From positions 124,001 to 188,000 of the forward strand of contig NZ_CP041235.1 of assembly GCF_014905115.1 (NCBI RefSeq): 64,000 bases of DNA. Direction: 5' to 3'. Below the pieces are notes generated by a model, which did no database searches, had not been told where the DNA came from, and was given only the letters and a program-made list of their open reading frames with translations. Position 1 is the stretch's first letter. Every line of letters starts with the position of its first letter. Positions 52,511 to 61,945 of this stretch are shown here, in pieces. The stretch comes from Sulfurimonas sediminis (GTDB lineage: Bacteria > Campylobacterota > Campylobacteria > Campylobacterales > Sulfurimonadaceae). The position numbers and the translations under genes are program-made.

Positions 52511-53728
52511 ATGGGTTTTAGAATTAACACAAATGTTGCGGCAATGAACGCACACCGTAATTCGGTGCAAACAAACTTAGGTTTAGACAAAAGTTTAAAT
52601 GCACTTTCTTCAGGTCTAAGAATCAACAAAGCGGCTGATGACGCTTCTGGTATGGCGATTGCAAACTCTCTTCGTCAACAAGCACAAGGTCTTGGTCAAG
52701 CTATCAACAATGCCAATGACGGTATTGGTGTTGCACAGACTGCTGATGGTGCTTTAGAAGAGTACACTAAAATCATTGATACTGTCAGAACGAAAGCAAT
52801 TCAAGCAGCGTCTGATGGTCAAACACTTGATACGCGTAAAAAAATTCAAGCAGATATCGACAGACTTTTAGAAGAGGCACAAAATATTGCTTCTACAACT
52901 TCATTTAATGGTCAGACGCTTTTAAACGGTGCATACCAAAATAAATCATTTCAAATTGGTGCATATTCTGGAGAGACTGTAAAACTCTCTATCGGTGATA
53001 CACAGACTTCACAAGTTGCTAAATTTTCTCTGGCTGAAACAAGTGTTGGTTTCTCTCGTTTAAGTGGGGCGGCAAACTCTGCTGGCGGATCAGCTTCACT
53101 CTCAGTTACTGTTGTAAATGCTGATGGAACAACTGCAACTGTTTCAACATCAACAATTAGTTTTGCTTCCGGTGCAGATTTGTCAGGATATGAAATAGCG
53201 CAGGCAGTTGTTGATAAATTTAACCAACAGGCACAGATTGCTGGTGCGGATGTACGAGCGAGTATTGTTGAAGCTACCGGTTCTACAGTTGATAATCCAG
53301 AGTATGGTATCCGTGTGGATTCTTCAGGTGATTTGACAGGTATTACGTTAGGTGATGGTGTTGCAGATGGAAATTCAGCTGCAATTGCTGCAAATACGGC
53401 TGCCGGTTTAAATAACAACCTGTCAACAGTTGATGTAACTACTCGTAGAGATGCACAAAAAGCGATTACTATTGCTTCGTATGCACTAAAAGATATAGAT
53501 GCAACACGTTCAGATATTGGTTCAGTTCAAAATCAGCTTGAATCTACGGTGAGAAATATATCGATTACACAGGTAAATGTTACGGCTGCGGAATCTCAGA
53601 TTCGAGATGTTGACTTTGCTGCAGAGAGTGCAAACTTCTCTAAATTGAATATTCTTGCACAGTCAGGTTCATATGCTATGAGTCAGGCAAATGCTGTTCA
53701 ACAGAATGTTTTAAGACTGCTTCAGTAG
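52511..53728 (+). CDS. flaA: Flagellin
   Basis: I start at the ATG at 52511 (MGFRINTNVAAMNAHRN), the conserved flagellin N-terminus, with AAAGGA upstream. The 405-residue protein has the D0/D1 helices (LNALSSGLRINKAADDASG; NDGIGVAQTADGALEE), a short variable centre rich in Ser, Thr and Ala (about residues 190-300), and the C-terminal D0 helix (ESANFSKLNILAQSGSYAMS, ending QQNVLRLLQ). It is exported and polymerises into the filament. The Ser/Thr centre is the likely site of glycosylation by the sugars made downstream. Confidence 0.95.
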   Translation: MGFRINTNVAAMNAHRNSVQTNLGLDKSLNALSSGLRINKAADDASGMAIANSLRQQAQGLGQAINNANDGIGVAQTADGALEEYTKIIDTVRTKAIQAASDGQTLDTRKKIQADIDRLLEEAQNIASTTSFNGQTLLNGAYQNKSFQIGAYSGETVKLSIGDTQTSQVAKFSLAETSVGFSRLSGAANSAGGSASLSVTVVNADGTTATVSTSTISFASGADLSGYEIAQAVVDKFNQQAQIAGADVRASIVEATGSTVDNPEYGIRVDSSGDLTGITLGDGVADGNSAAIAANTAAGLNNNLSTVDVTTRRDAQKAITIASYALKDIDATRSDIGSVQNQLESTVRNISITQVNVTAAESQIRDVDFAAESANFSKLNILAQSGSYAMSQANAVQQNVLRLLQ

Positions 53729-53737
53729 TTTTTTATA

Positions 53738-53770
53738 AATTCTCAAGCTTTATGCTTGGGAATTTTCTTT
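53738..53770 (+). terminator. Rho-independent terminator of flaA
   Basis: AATTCTCAAGC (53738-53748) pairs with GCTTGGGAATT (53754-53764), with a single wobble, around a 5-base loop, and TTTTCTTTTTC follows. It begins 10 bases after the flaA stop and overlaps the 3' end of the convergent maf gene. Confidence 0.8.
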
Positions 53771-55768
53771 TTCTAGTACTTTGAGTACATGTAAATCTTT
53801 TTCATAGGTCTCTATAATCTTTTTAACATTTTTTACAAAAACAGTATGAAATTTTTTTGTGAATTTTTTTGAGTTTTTTAACTCTTTTGTATTGAAAAAA
53901 TCATCTGCATAGGGTGCAGTGTTCATATAATATATGGTCATTAAATCTCTGAGTTCAAAGATGCATTCGTGATTACACATTGCACTTACCATTTTTATAA
54001 GATTGAGTTTAAATATTAAACTATCACTGTGGGGAGCATTGTTAAATGTTTCAAGAATAGTTAAATAGTCTTGAATCTGCCCAATGCGACAGTAAATACC
54101 ATCTATTTCATTTTGATCAAGTTGTGTTGTAGATAAAGTGTCAAAATATTCTTTCATTTCTTTTCTTAAAAGTATTTTGTTTTGTTTTTCTGGCAGCGTT
54201 ATATCTTTGAAAGAGGTAGGGATTGTCTGCTCAAGCTTACAGCCATCTGAAAGATTGTAGATATTTTGCATGGGTGTTTTGTACTTTCGAGTAAAGTAGT
54301 TGATAACGGGAATGGAAAGCATAAACAAAGGAGTGGATTTTACTTTTTCTTTGAAGTTACCTGCTATTTCAAGGACAGCATCGCCAAGGTGAAAATCTTG
54401 ATTGTCTTGTGTTTGAGGGTTGTTATTGCTGTTATCTATTAAACGTGCTTTAAAGTGATCAGGTGTATGAGAAAGCCCATCATCACTGAGTGCCAAGTCT
54501 ATTCCTAAAAGATAAATTTGCGGTGCATTAAATATGAGTGCGAATGCATGGATAGAGTCTCCAACGCTTGAGACTGTCAGTGTAGAACGGGAGAGTTTGT
54601 ACTTTGTTCTGTCCTCATGCAGGTAGATGTTTTCTTTTTTGAAGTGTTGGAAAAGCTCAGGAGAGACAGAAGCACTGAAAAAAAGAAGTGTTTCTTCTAA
54701 AAAGTCCAAGTCTCCTAAATTTTCAATCATTTCATGTGTTGTATATACATTTTCATCAATTTGGACTGCAATATCTGGAGTGACACCGACACGCTTAAGT
54801 GTATTTAGTGCTGTAAAAGCAGCGACAATTACAAATCTGTCTTGATTGTCTTTTACCCATTCTGCATTTTTATAAAGAGAGGGTCCTGCTCCTAAAACAA
54901 GCCATGGCTTGTTTTGAAATATTGTATCACTTTGTCTTTTACGCAAATCAAGAAATTTATACTCTTCATTGATTTTGTCTAAAACTTTTCTGCTTTTTTC
55001 TAAAAGACGATTATGGGAATAAGTTGCTTCCGGTCGAGAGATAAGAATAGCTTGAATCTCTTGAATCTTTGATTCATATGCAGAGGAAAAAAGGTGAAAC
55101 TTTATGAATTGGTTTTTGAAAAAAGCATTGGTATAAAAACCGTTAAAACATTCTCTAAAGCTACCTGCATTATCAGCAATTGAAAAAAAACTTGTTGTAT
55201 TCATAAGTGCTTGTTTATAATCTACAGTAAAAAGAGAAAGGCGAAAAAGCTCTAGATTATCTTCTACTATAAGCACTACTTGAAAGTCATATTTCTCAAC
55301 TGCTTTTGGAATATGCAGTCCAAGACCTACCCCTAAAAATATAAATTTATCCAGCTCTTTCATATGGGTAGAATCGTCAATGTTCTTATGATAAAGTTCA
55401 TATATTTCTGCTGTAGTAGAAAAGTTTGTATATGCATTGGCATTTTTTATTTTCTCAAAAGAGGCTTTTTCAAAGTTTATTTTTCGTAAACTTCTAAAGC
55501 TCTGATCATTCTTTTTTAAATTGATATTGTCTACAATCTTTTGTGAAAATTCTTGAGAGTTTGTGTTATAGAGTTTTGCACCGCTTGAAAGTTCCACAAC
55601 ATCAAAGTAGCCCTCTTCATAGATAAGGTCATACTTTGGGGAGAGTTTTCCATCATTTAGCAAGCTTTCTAATGCTAAAATTTTATTAGAAACTTTTTCA
55701 TTGTATTCTTTAAAGAATTCAATATTATTTTGATAGTTTTTGATAGCCTGTTCTTCTATATTTTGCAT
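53750..55768 (-). CDS. Motility accessory factor (Maf/MptE-like, DUF115)
   Basis: I start at the ATG at 55768 (MQNIEEQAIKNYQNNIEFF), with AAGGA 5 bases upstream, giving 672 residues; the longer frame runs into the promoter region of the divergent operon. The DUF115 core is in the middle: KPWLVLGAGPSLYKNAEWVK, VAAFTALNTLKRVGVTPDIAV, QIYLLGIDLALSDDGLSHTP. Maf proteins are the probable glycosyltransferases that attach pseudaminic or legionaminic acid to flagellin. Position between flaA and the legionaminic genes fits exactly. Confidence 0.88.
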   Translation of the reverse strand: MQNIEEQAIKNYQNNIEFFKEYNEKVSNKILALESLLNDGKLSPKYDLIYEEGYFDVVELSSGAKLYNTNSQEFSQKIVDNINLKKNDQSFRSLRKINFEKASFEKIKNANAYTNFSTTAEIYELYHKNIDDSTHMKELDKFIFLGVGLGLHIPKAVEKYDFQVVLIVEDNLELFRLSLFTVDYKQALMNTTSFFSIADNAGSFRECFNGFYTNAFFKNQFIKFHLFSSAYESKIQEIQAILISRPEATYSHNRLLEKSRKVLDKINEEYKFLDLRKRQSDTIFQNKPWLVLGAGPSLYKNAEWVKDNQDRFVIVAAFTALNTLKRVGVTPDIAVQIDENVYTTHEMIENLGDLDFLEETLLFFSASVSPELFQHFKKENIYLHEDRTKYKLSRSTLTVSSVGDSIHAFALIFNAPQIYLLGIDLALSDDGLSHTPDHFKARLIDNSNNNPQTQDNQDFHLGDAVLEIAGNFKEKVKSTPLFMLSIPVINYFTRKYKTPMQNIYNLSDGCKLEQTIPTSFKDITLPEKQNKILLRKEMKEYFDTLSTTQLDQNEIDGIYCRIGQIQDYLTILETFNNAPHSDSLIFKLNLIKMVSAMCNHECIFELRDLMTIYYMNTAPYADDFFNTKELKNSKKFTKKFHTVFVKNVKKIIETYEKDLHVLKVLEKENSQA

Positions 55769-55842
55769 AAACATCCTTTTGTAAGTGCAAAGCATAAAAT
55801 ATACCAAATTTATCATGGTATGAAAGTTGCTGATTAAAGCGT

Positions 55843-57030
55843 ATGGATATTTTAAAACTAATAGGTAGAGAAAAAGCGTTATTTGATGACGATATACAAA
55901 AGCAAAAAAATGAGTTAAGTAAGATTGTAAGTGAGGCAAATTTTTTGGTGCTTGGTGGGGCAGGAAGTATTGGGAGTGCTGTTGTAAAAGAGATTTTTAA
56001 ACGCAATCCTAAAAAGCTTCATGTTGTAGATATTTCTGAAAACAATCTTACTGAACTTGTTCGTGATATTAGAAGTTCTTTTGGTTATATAAACGGAGAA
56101 TTTGCAACATACGTACTCGATATAGGTTCCATTGAGTATGATGCCTTTATTACGAAAGATGGGCAGTATGATTATGTACTCAATCTTTCAGCACTCAAAC
56201 ATGTACGCAGTGAAAAAGACCCGTTTACTTTGATGCGGATGATTGAAACCAATATTTTCAATACAGACAAAACACTCAAACAAGCAATTAAAAACGGTGT
56301 TACAAAGTACTTTTGTGTCTCGACTGACAAAGCAGCCAATCCTGTTAATATGATGGGTGCAAGTAAAAGAATTATGGAAATGTTTGTGCATCGTAACTCT
56401 ACTAAGATTGAAGTCTCAATGGCACGATTTGCCAATGTTGCTTTTTCGGATGGAAGTCTTCTACACGGTTTTAATATGCGTTTAGAAAAACAGCAACCTA
56501 TTGTTGCTCCAAATGATATCAAACGCTATTTTGTAACACCAAAAGAGAGTGGAGAACTCTGTTTGATGAGTTGTATTTTTGGAGAGAATCGTGATATTTT
56601 CTTTCCAAAACTCTCCGAAACATTGCATCTTATCAGTTTTTCTGAGATTGCTGTCAAATATCTCAAAGAAAAAGGCTACGAACCATACTTGTGTAAGAGT
56701 GAAGCTGAAGCGCGTAGACTTGTTAAAACATTGCCACAAAAAGGACAGTGGCCTTGTTTGTTTACGGAAAGTGATACTACGGGAGAGAAAGATTTTGAAG
56801 AATTTTTTACTGAAAACGAGGTACTCGATTTAGAGCGATTTGAAAACCTTGGCATCATCAAAAATGAGCTTGATTTTGATGCAGAACTTTTAGAAAAGTT
56901 TGAAAAAGAGATAGAACAGATGCTTCTTGCAAAATCGTGGAACAAAGAGCAGATAGTAGAACTTTTTTTAGAACTTCTGCCAAATTTTGAGTATGAAGAC
57001 AAGAAAAAATATCTTGATGGGAAAATGTGA
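55843..57030 (+). CDS. legB: Nucleotide-sugar 4,6-dehydratase of legionaminic acid synthesis
   Basis: The 395-residue short-chain dehydrogenase-type protein has NAD binding at FLVLGGAGSIGSAVVKEIFK (about residues 34-53), DYVLNLSALKHVRSEKDPF, and the YxxxK-like MMGASKRIMEM, in the order of the polysaccharide dehydratase family. In C. jejuni LegB dehydrates GDP-GlcNAc to start legionaminic acid. The C-terminal 100 residues are acidic and helical. First gene of a seven-gene operon with overlapping or abutting ends. Confidence 0.85.
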   Translation: MDILKLIGREKALFDDDIQKQKNELSKIVSEANFLVLGGAGSIGSAVVKEIFKRNPKKLHVVDISENNLTELVRDIRSSFGYINGEFATYVLDIGSIEYDAFITKDGQYDYVLNLSALKHVRSEKDPFTLMRMIETNIFNTDKTLKQAIKNGVTKYFCVSTDKAANPVNMMGASKRIMEMFVHRNSTKIEVSMARFANVAFSDGSLLHGFNMRLEKQQPIVAPNDIKRYFVTPKESGELCLMSCIFGENRDIFFPKLSETLHLISFSEIAVKYLKEKGYEPYLCKSEAEARRLVKTLPQKGQWPCLFTESDTTGEKDFEEFFTENEVLDLERFENLGIIKNELDFDAELLEKFEKEIEQMLLAKSWNKEQIVELFLELLPNFEYEDKKKYLDGKM

Positions 57031-58166
57031 TGCAAACAATAATCAATTTTATTCAAGATATTTATCAAACAAAGGAGTTTATTCCTCTGCATGAACCTCG
57101 TTTTAGAGGAAATGAAAAGAAGTACTTAAATGAGTGTATAGACTCCACTTTTGTCTCAAGTGTAGGAAAATTTGTTGATTTGTTTGAAGAACAATTTGCT
57201 TCGTATGTGGGAGCAAAATATGCTGTTGCAACTGTAAATGGAACGAGTGCTTTACATGTAGCCCTCACAGTTGGTGGTGTGTCTGACGATGATGAAGTAA
57301 TAACCCAGGCACTCACGTTTATAGCTACATGTAATGCTATCAGTTATTGTGGAGCAAAACCGGTTTTTATAGATGTAGATTTAGAAACATCGGGGATGAG
57401 TGCAAAAGCATTAGAAGCGTTTTTACAACAAAACTGTATAGTGAAAAATGGGGAATGCATAAATAAAACAACGAACAAAAGGGTAAAAGCATGTGTGCCA
57501 ATGCATACGTTTGGTCACCCCTGTGAGATTGACACTATTGCTCAAATTTGTAAAAAATGGCATATTGTTTTAGTAGAGGACAGTGCTGAAAGCCTGGGCA
57601 GTTTTTATAAGCAAGAACATACAGGAACATTTGGAAAGATGGGCTGTTTTAGTTTTAACGGTAACAAAATCATCACTTCCGGTGGCGGAGGCGTTGTAGT
57701 CACAGATGATGAAGTGTTGGCAAAAAAGCTCAAACACCTTACTACAACGGCAAAAGTGCCACATAAATGGGAGTATTCTCATGATATAATCGGGTATAAT
57801 TACCGCATGCCAAATCTTAATGCAGCACTTTTAGTTGCACAACTTGAGGAGCTGGAAGGTTTTTTAGCATCAAAAAGAGAGTTAGCACAAAAATATGCAC
57901 ATTTTTTTGAAGATTTTGACGATATAGAGTTTATTAAAGAGCCAGATAATGCACAATCAAACTACTGGCTCAATGCCATTACATGTAAAGATAAAAAAAT
58001 GAGAGATGAGTGGTTGGAATTTACAAATGCAAACGGTGTTATGACACGCCCTGTATGGAAACTGATGAGTGAGTTGGGAATGTTTAAAATGTGTCAAAAT
58101 GACGGACTGAAAAACTCAAAATATTTGAGTGATAGAGTTATCAATATTCCAAGTAGTGTGTTATGA
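57030..58166 (+). CDS. legC: LegC-family aminotransferase
   Basis: I use the ATG at 57030, overlapping the legB stop (TGATG). The 378-residue PLP enzyme of the DegT/DnrJ family has FVSSVGKFVDLFEEQFASYV, TVNGTSALHVALTV, VEDSAESLGSFY (Asp holds the PLP nitrogen) and CFSFNGNKIITSGGGG with the PLP Lys. It transaminates C4 of the keto sugar. LegC blocks GYNYRMPNLNAALLVAQLE agree. It overlaps the next gene by 4 bases. Confidence 0.9.
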   Translation: MQTIINFIQDIYQTKEFIPLHEPRFRGNEKKYLNECIDSTFVSSVGKFVDLFEEQFASYVGAKYAVATVNGTSALHVALTVGGVSDDDEVITQALTFIATCNAISYCGAKPVFIDVDLETSGMSAKALEAFLQQNCIVKNGECINKTTNKRVKACVPMHTFGHPCEIDTIAQICKKWHIVLVEDSAESLGSFYKQEHTGTFGKMGCFSFNGNKIITSGGGGVVVTDDEVLAKKLKHLTTTAKVPHKWEYSHDIIGYNYRMPNLNAALLVAQLEELEGFLASKRELAQKYAHFFEDFDDIEFIKEPDNAQSNYWLNAITCKDKKMRDEWLEFTNANGVMTRPVWKLMSELGMFKMCQNDGLKNSKYLSDRVINIPSSVL

Positions 58167-58738
58167 AAAAGAAGATAATTTTACTTGGTGGTGGCGGACA
58201 CTGTAAAAGTGTTATTGATGTGATTGAGAAAGAGGGACGTTTTGAGATTGCTGGTATTGTTGAAAAGTTTACAGGAGAGTCAAAAGCTGTTTTAGGCTAT
58301 GAGATTATAGGCACGGATGATGAGTTAGAAAAGCTGAGGGAGTCATACGAGTATGCCATTGTGACTGTAGGACACATCTATTCTAACAGTGTGCGGGTAA
58401 AACTTTTTAAAAAACTTAAAGCACTTAACTTTGTTCTGCCGACGATTATCTCTCCGCTTGCTTATGTTTCGCAACATGCTCACATAGAAGACGGGAGTGT
58501 TATCCTCCATCATGCAATCGTAAACGTCGGGGCAAAAGTGGGCAAAAACTGCATTATAAATTCAAAAGCTCTCATTGAGCATGATGCCCAGATTTATTCA
58601 CATTGTCACATCGCTACAGGGGCAATTGTAAATGGAGATGTCATTGTCAAAGCCAATAGTTTTGTAGGAAGTGGATCCGTTGTTGTTCAAGGAAGAGAAG
58701 TTGATGGATTTGTAAAAGCCGGGAGTGTTTTTAAATGA
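58163..58738 (+). CDS. NeuD/PglD-like sugar O- or N-acetyltransferase
   Basis: The 191-residue protein has an N-terminal Rossmann part (KKIILLGGGGHCKSVIDVIE) and a C-terminal left-handed beta helix of hexapeptide repeats (VSQHAHIEDGSVILHHAIVN, AKVGKNCIINSKALIEHDA). PglD and NeuD members transfer acetyl from acetyl-CoA, with the catalytic His in the HD of IEHDA. Here it would acetylate the 4-amino sugar, the LegH step. Overlaps both neighbours by 4 bases. Confidence 0.85.
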   Translation: MKKKIILLGGGGHCKSVIDVIEKEGRFEIAGIVEKFTGESKAVLGYEIIGTDDELEKLRESYEYAIVTVGHIYSNSVRVKLFKKLKALNFVLPTIISPLAYVSQHAHIEDGSVILHHAIVNVGAKVGKNCIINSKALIEHDAQIYSHCHIATGAIVNGDVIVKANSFVGSGSVVVQGREVDGFVKAGSVFK

Positions 58739-59733
58739 GTGTATTTATCATAGCAGAAGCCGGTGTGAACCACAACGGCAGTACTGAACTGGCAAAACAG
58801 CTTATAGATGCAGCTAGTGATGCAGGGGCAGATGCTGTAAAATTTCAAACCTTTAAGGCTGAAAAATTAGTCAGTAAAGATGCAAAAAAGGCTGAGTATC
58901 AGAAAAAAAATATGCAAAGTGATGATATAAGCCAGTACACAATGCTCAAACAACTTGAACTTGATGTTTCAACCCACAAAGAACTCATAGCCTACTGCAA
59001 AACAAAAAATATTATGTTTCTCTCTACACCATTTGATTTGGAGAGTATAGATATGTTGGACTCTTTAGGCTTAGAAATTTTTAAAATACCAAGCGGAGAG
59101 ATTACCAATCTGCCATATTTGAGAGCAATCGCAAAACTTGGTAAAAAAATAGTCCTCTCTACAGGCATGGCTACTCTTAGTGAAGTAGAAGATGCGCTCA
59201 ATGTGCTTACATGCAATGGTACATCAAAGGAAAACATAACTGTTTTACATGCAAATACAATGTACCCGACACCCATAGAAGATGTCAACCTCAAAGCAAT
59301 GCTCACTATTGCAGATGCTTTTAATGTAGCATACGGATACAGTGATCATACACTAGGAATAGAAGTACCAACTGCAGCAGTTGCACTTGGTGCAAGTGTG
59401 ATTGAAAAACATTTCACACTTGATAAGACAATGTCTGGACCAGATCACAAAGCTTCACTTGAACCATATGAACTTAAAGCAATGGTAAGTGCTATCCGCA
59501 ATATCGAAAAAGCCATGGGAGACGGAGTCAAAAAACCCAGTAAAAGTGAAACTCCAAACATAAAAGTGGCAAGAAAATCTATAGTAGCAGGCAGACCTAT
59601 AAAAAAAGGGGAGCATTTCAGTGAAGAAAACCTGAGTGTGAAACGTCCGGCAGGTGGCATAAATCCAATGCAGTGGGACGAACTCATTGGCAGTGTTGCG
59701 CAAAGAGATTATGCTGAAGATGAGATGATTTAA
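58735..59733 (+). CDS. legI: N,N'-diacetyllegionaminic acid synthase
   Basis: The 332-residue NeuB-family enzyme condenses phosphoenolpyruvate with the 6-deoxy-mannose derivative. The TIM barrel has FIIAEAGVNHNGSTELAKQL, DAVKFQTFKAEKLVS, IFKIPSGEITNLPYLR, STGMATLSEVEDAL and GYSDHTLGIEVP; the C-terminal SAF/antifreeze-like domain has ARKSIVAGRPIKKGEHFS. Specificity for legionaminic rather than sialic or pseudaminic acid is inferred from the neighbours. Confidence 0.9.
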   Translation: MSVFIIAEAGVNHNGSTELAKQLIDAASDAGADAVKFQTFKAEKLVSKDAKKAEYQKKNMQSDDISQYTMLKQLELDVSTHKELIAYCKTKNIMFLSTPFDLESIDMLDSLGLEIFKIPSGEITNLPYLRAIAKLGKKIVLSTGMATLSEVEDALNVLTCNGTSKENITVLHANTMYPTPIEDVNLKAMLTIADAFNVAYGYSDHTLGIEVPTAAVALGASVIEKHFTLDKTMSGPDHKASLEPYELKAMVSAIRNIEKAMGDGVKKPSKSETPNIKVARKSIVAGRPIKKGEHFSEENLSVKRPAGGINPMQWDELIGSVAQRDYAEDEMI

Positions 59734-60897
59734 ATGAAAAAACGCAAAATAGCAGTGATAACTACAACACGTGCAGAGTATGGACTATTGAAGCCTCTTA
59801 TGCAAGAGATACAACAGGATGATGCTCTTATTTTACAACTCATTGTAAGCGGTACACATGTTAGCAAAGAGTATGGCGAAACTTTTAAAGAAATAGAGAA
59901 AGACTTTAGTATTGATGCAAAAGTTCCCTTTACATGTAATGAAGACGCAAAAGAGGAACTTTCATGTGCTATGGCACAACTCCAATGTGAAATGACTCAT
60001 ACATTAACAACATTAGGGCCTGATATTGTGGTTATTTTGGGAGACAGGTATGAGATACTCAGCTGTGCACTAGCTGCGTTTATGTTGTGTATTCCCATCG
60101 CACATATTCATGGTGGAGAAATTACCGAGGGGGCTATTGATGATTCTCTCCGTCACAGTGTTACAAAATTAGCTGCTCTTCATTTTACATCGACAGAAGT
60201 TTACAAGAAAAGAGTCATTCAACTTGGAGAAGAACCACAAAGAGTTTTTAATGTTGGTTCTTTAGGAGTAGAAAATATAAAAAAAATGCAGCTGCTCTCA
60301 AAAAAAGCATTTGAAAAATCTATAAACTTTACACTAGGAAAAAAGAACCTTTTAGTGACTTTTCATCCGCAAACGCTCAGTGAACTTTCACCTGCACAAC
60401 AATTTCAAAGCGTTTTAGAAGCACTTGCGAACTTCAAAGATATAAAAATTATTTTTACTAAAGCAAATGCCGATGCAGGTGGGAAAATTATTAATACAAT
60501 GATAGATAACTATGTACAACAGAACAGGGAAAAAGCAATAGCATTTCACTCATTGGGACAACTCCGCTATTTTAGTGCTATCAAGTATGTTGATGCAGTC
60601 GTAGGAAACAGTTCAAGCGGTATCTTGGAAGTGCCGAGTTTTCATAAAACCACAGTAAATATCGGCGAGAGGCAAAAAGGGCGGGTGCAGGCAAAATCAA
60701 TTATCAACTGTTCAATAGATACACAAGAGATTAGCTATTCAATACAAAAAATATATGATTCTGACTGGCAAAAACAACTTCAAAATATTCACAATCCTTA
60801 TGAAGGAACGCAAACTGCTGATAGTATTAAAAAAACTTTAGCAACTGTTTTATTGGATCAATTAAAATATAAAATTTTTTACGACATAAAGGTATAA
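59734..60897 (+). CDS. legG: Hydrolysing nucleotide-sugar 2-epimerase (LegG/NeuC type)
   Basis: The 387-residue protein of the UDP-GlcNAc 2-epimerase fold has KIAVITTTRAEYGLLKPLM, IVVILGDRYEILSCALAA, AHIHGGEITEGAIDDSLRHS and VVGNSSSGILEVPSF, the NeuC/LegG blocks. It inverts C2 and releases the nucleotide, yielding the 2,4-diacetamido sugar for LegI. It starts right after the legI stop. Confidence 0.9.
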   Translation: MKKRKIAVITTTRAEYGLLKPLMQEIQQDDALILQLIVSGTHVSKEYGETFKEIEKDFSIDAKVPFTCNEDAKEELSCAMAQLQCEMTHTLTTLGPDIVVILGDRYEILSCALAAFMLCIPIAHIHGGEITEGAIDDSLRHSVTKLAALHFTSTEVYKKRVIQLGEEPQRVFNVGSLGVENIKKMQLLSKKAFEKSINFTLGKKNLLVTFHPQTLSELSPAQQFQSVLEALANFKDIKIIFTKANADAGGKIINTMIDNYVQQNREKAIAFHSLGQLRYFSAIKYVDAVVGNSSSGILEVPSFHKTTVNIGERQKGRVQAKSIINCSIDTQEISYSIQKIYDSDWQKQLQNIHNPYEGTQTADSIKKTLATVLLDQLKYKIFYDIKV

Positions 60898-60898
60898 A

Positions 60899-61945
60899 AT
60901 GCAAAATCACAACAATGTTTTAATAAGCAAACATGCTTCCATTAAAGATGCTCTGTCTGCTATAGACAAAGGGGCAATTCGTATAGCAATAGTGCTTGAT
61001 GATGATGAAAAAGTGGTTGGTACATTAACGGATGGGGATATTCGTAGAGGACTGCTCAATGGCTTAACACTTGACTCTTCCATCGAAAATCTTTACTTTA
61101 AAGAACCTACGCTTGCAAATATCAATGACTCCAAAGAGCTTATCATTCAAAAAGCGATACGTAAGCAGATTTATCAGATTCCTATTGTTGATGATGACGG
61201 TAGACTTGCTAAGATTGAAGATTTGGCAAAGCTGCTCAAAACAAATGCAAAGAAAAATAGAGTTGTTTTAATGGCAGGAGGACTTGGAACAAGACTGCGA
61301 CCACTCACACAGGATGTACCAAAACCACTCTTAAAAGTTGGAAACAAGCCGATTTTAGAGACTATAATAGAAAATTTTGCCAAATACGGTTTTGTCAATA
61401 TTACTATCAGTGTCAATTACAAGGCAGATATGATCAAAGAGTATTTTGGTGATGGGAGTACACTTGGTGTCAATATTGATTATATTCAAGAGGATAAACG
61501 GTTAGGTACAGCTGGTGCACTTTCACTGATAAAAGATCGCCCGCAAGAGCCTTTTTTTGTTATGAATGCAGACTTACTGACCAATGTAAACTTTGAGCAT
61601 CTTTTAGACTTTCACTCGTTTGAGAACTCCGTTGGTACTATGTGTGTGCGTGAGTATGATTACCAGGTACCTTATGGGGTGATACAGACTGATGGAAGCA
61701 AAATTGTATCTATAGAAGAAAAGCCTGTGCACAAGTTCTTTGTCAATGCCGGTATTTATGTTCTTTCTCCTCAGGTTTTTGAGTACATTCCAAAAAATGA
61801 ATTTTATGATATGCCGACACTTTTTGAGGATATTATCAATGATGATCTTAAAACTATATCGTTTCCTATTCATGAATATTGGCTCGATATCGGACGGATG
61901 AGTGACTTTGAACAGGCGCAAGTTGAATATAAAGAGATATTTTAA
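60899..61945 (+). CDS. ptmE: Sugar-1-phosphate nucleotidyltransferase with CBS pair (PtmE type)
   Basis: The 348-residue protein has two N-terminal CBS domains (about residues 1-115; VVGTLTDGDIRRGLLNG) and a C-terminal nucleotidyltransferase (VVLMAGGLGTRLRPLTQDVP, KPLLKVGNKPILE, FVMNADLLTNVNFEHL). In C. jejuni PtmE makes GDP-glucosamine, which feeds LegB. The same domain fusion and operon place suggest a GDP-linked legionaminic route here. The partners PtmA, PtmF and a GlmU-type acetyltransferase are not in the window. Confidence 0.87.
   Translation: MQNHNNVLISKHASIKDALSAIDKGAIRIAIVLDDDEKVVGTLTDGDIRRGLLNGLTLDSSIENLYFKEPTLANINDSKELIIQKAIRKQIYQIPIVDDDGRLAKIEDLAKLLKTNAKKNRVVLMAGGLGTRLRPLTQDVPKPLLKVGNKPILETIIENFAKYGFVNITISVNYKADMIKEYFGDGSTLGVNIDYIQEDKRLGTAGALSLIKDRPQEPFFVMNADLLTNVNFEHLLDFHSFENSVGTMCVREYDYQVPYGVIQTDGSKIVSIEEKPVHKFFVNAGIYVLSPQVFEYIPKNEFYDMPTLFEDIINDDLKTISFPIHEYWLDIGRMSDFEQAQVEYKEIF

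Noticed and set aside
55769-55939. Longer N-terminus of the Maf protein with hydrophobic segments
   Set aside because: It runs into the legB start region and lacks a ribosome-binding site; the ATG at 55768 has one.
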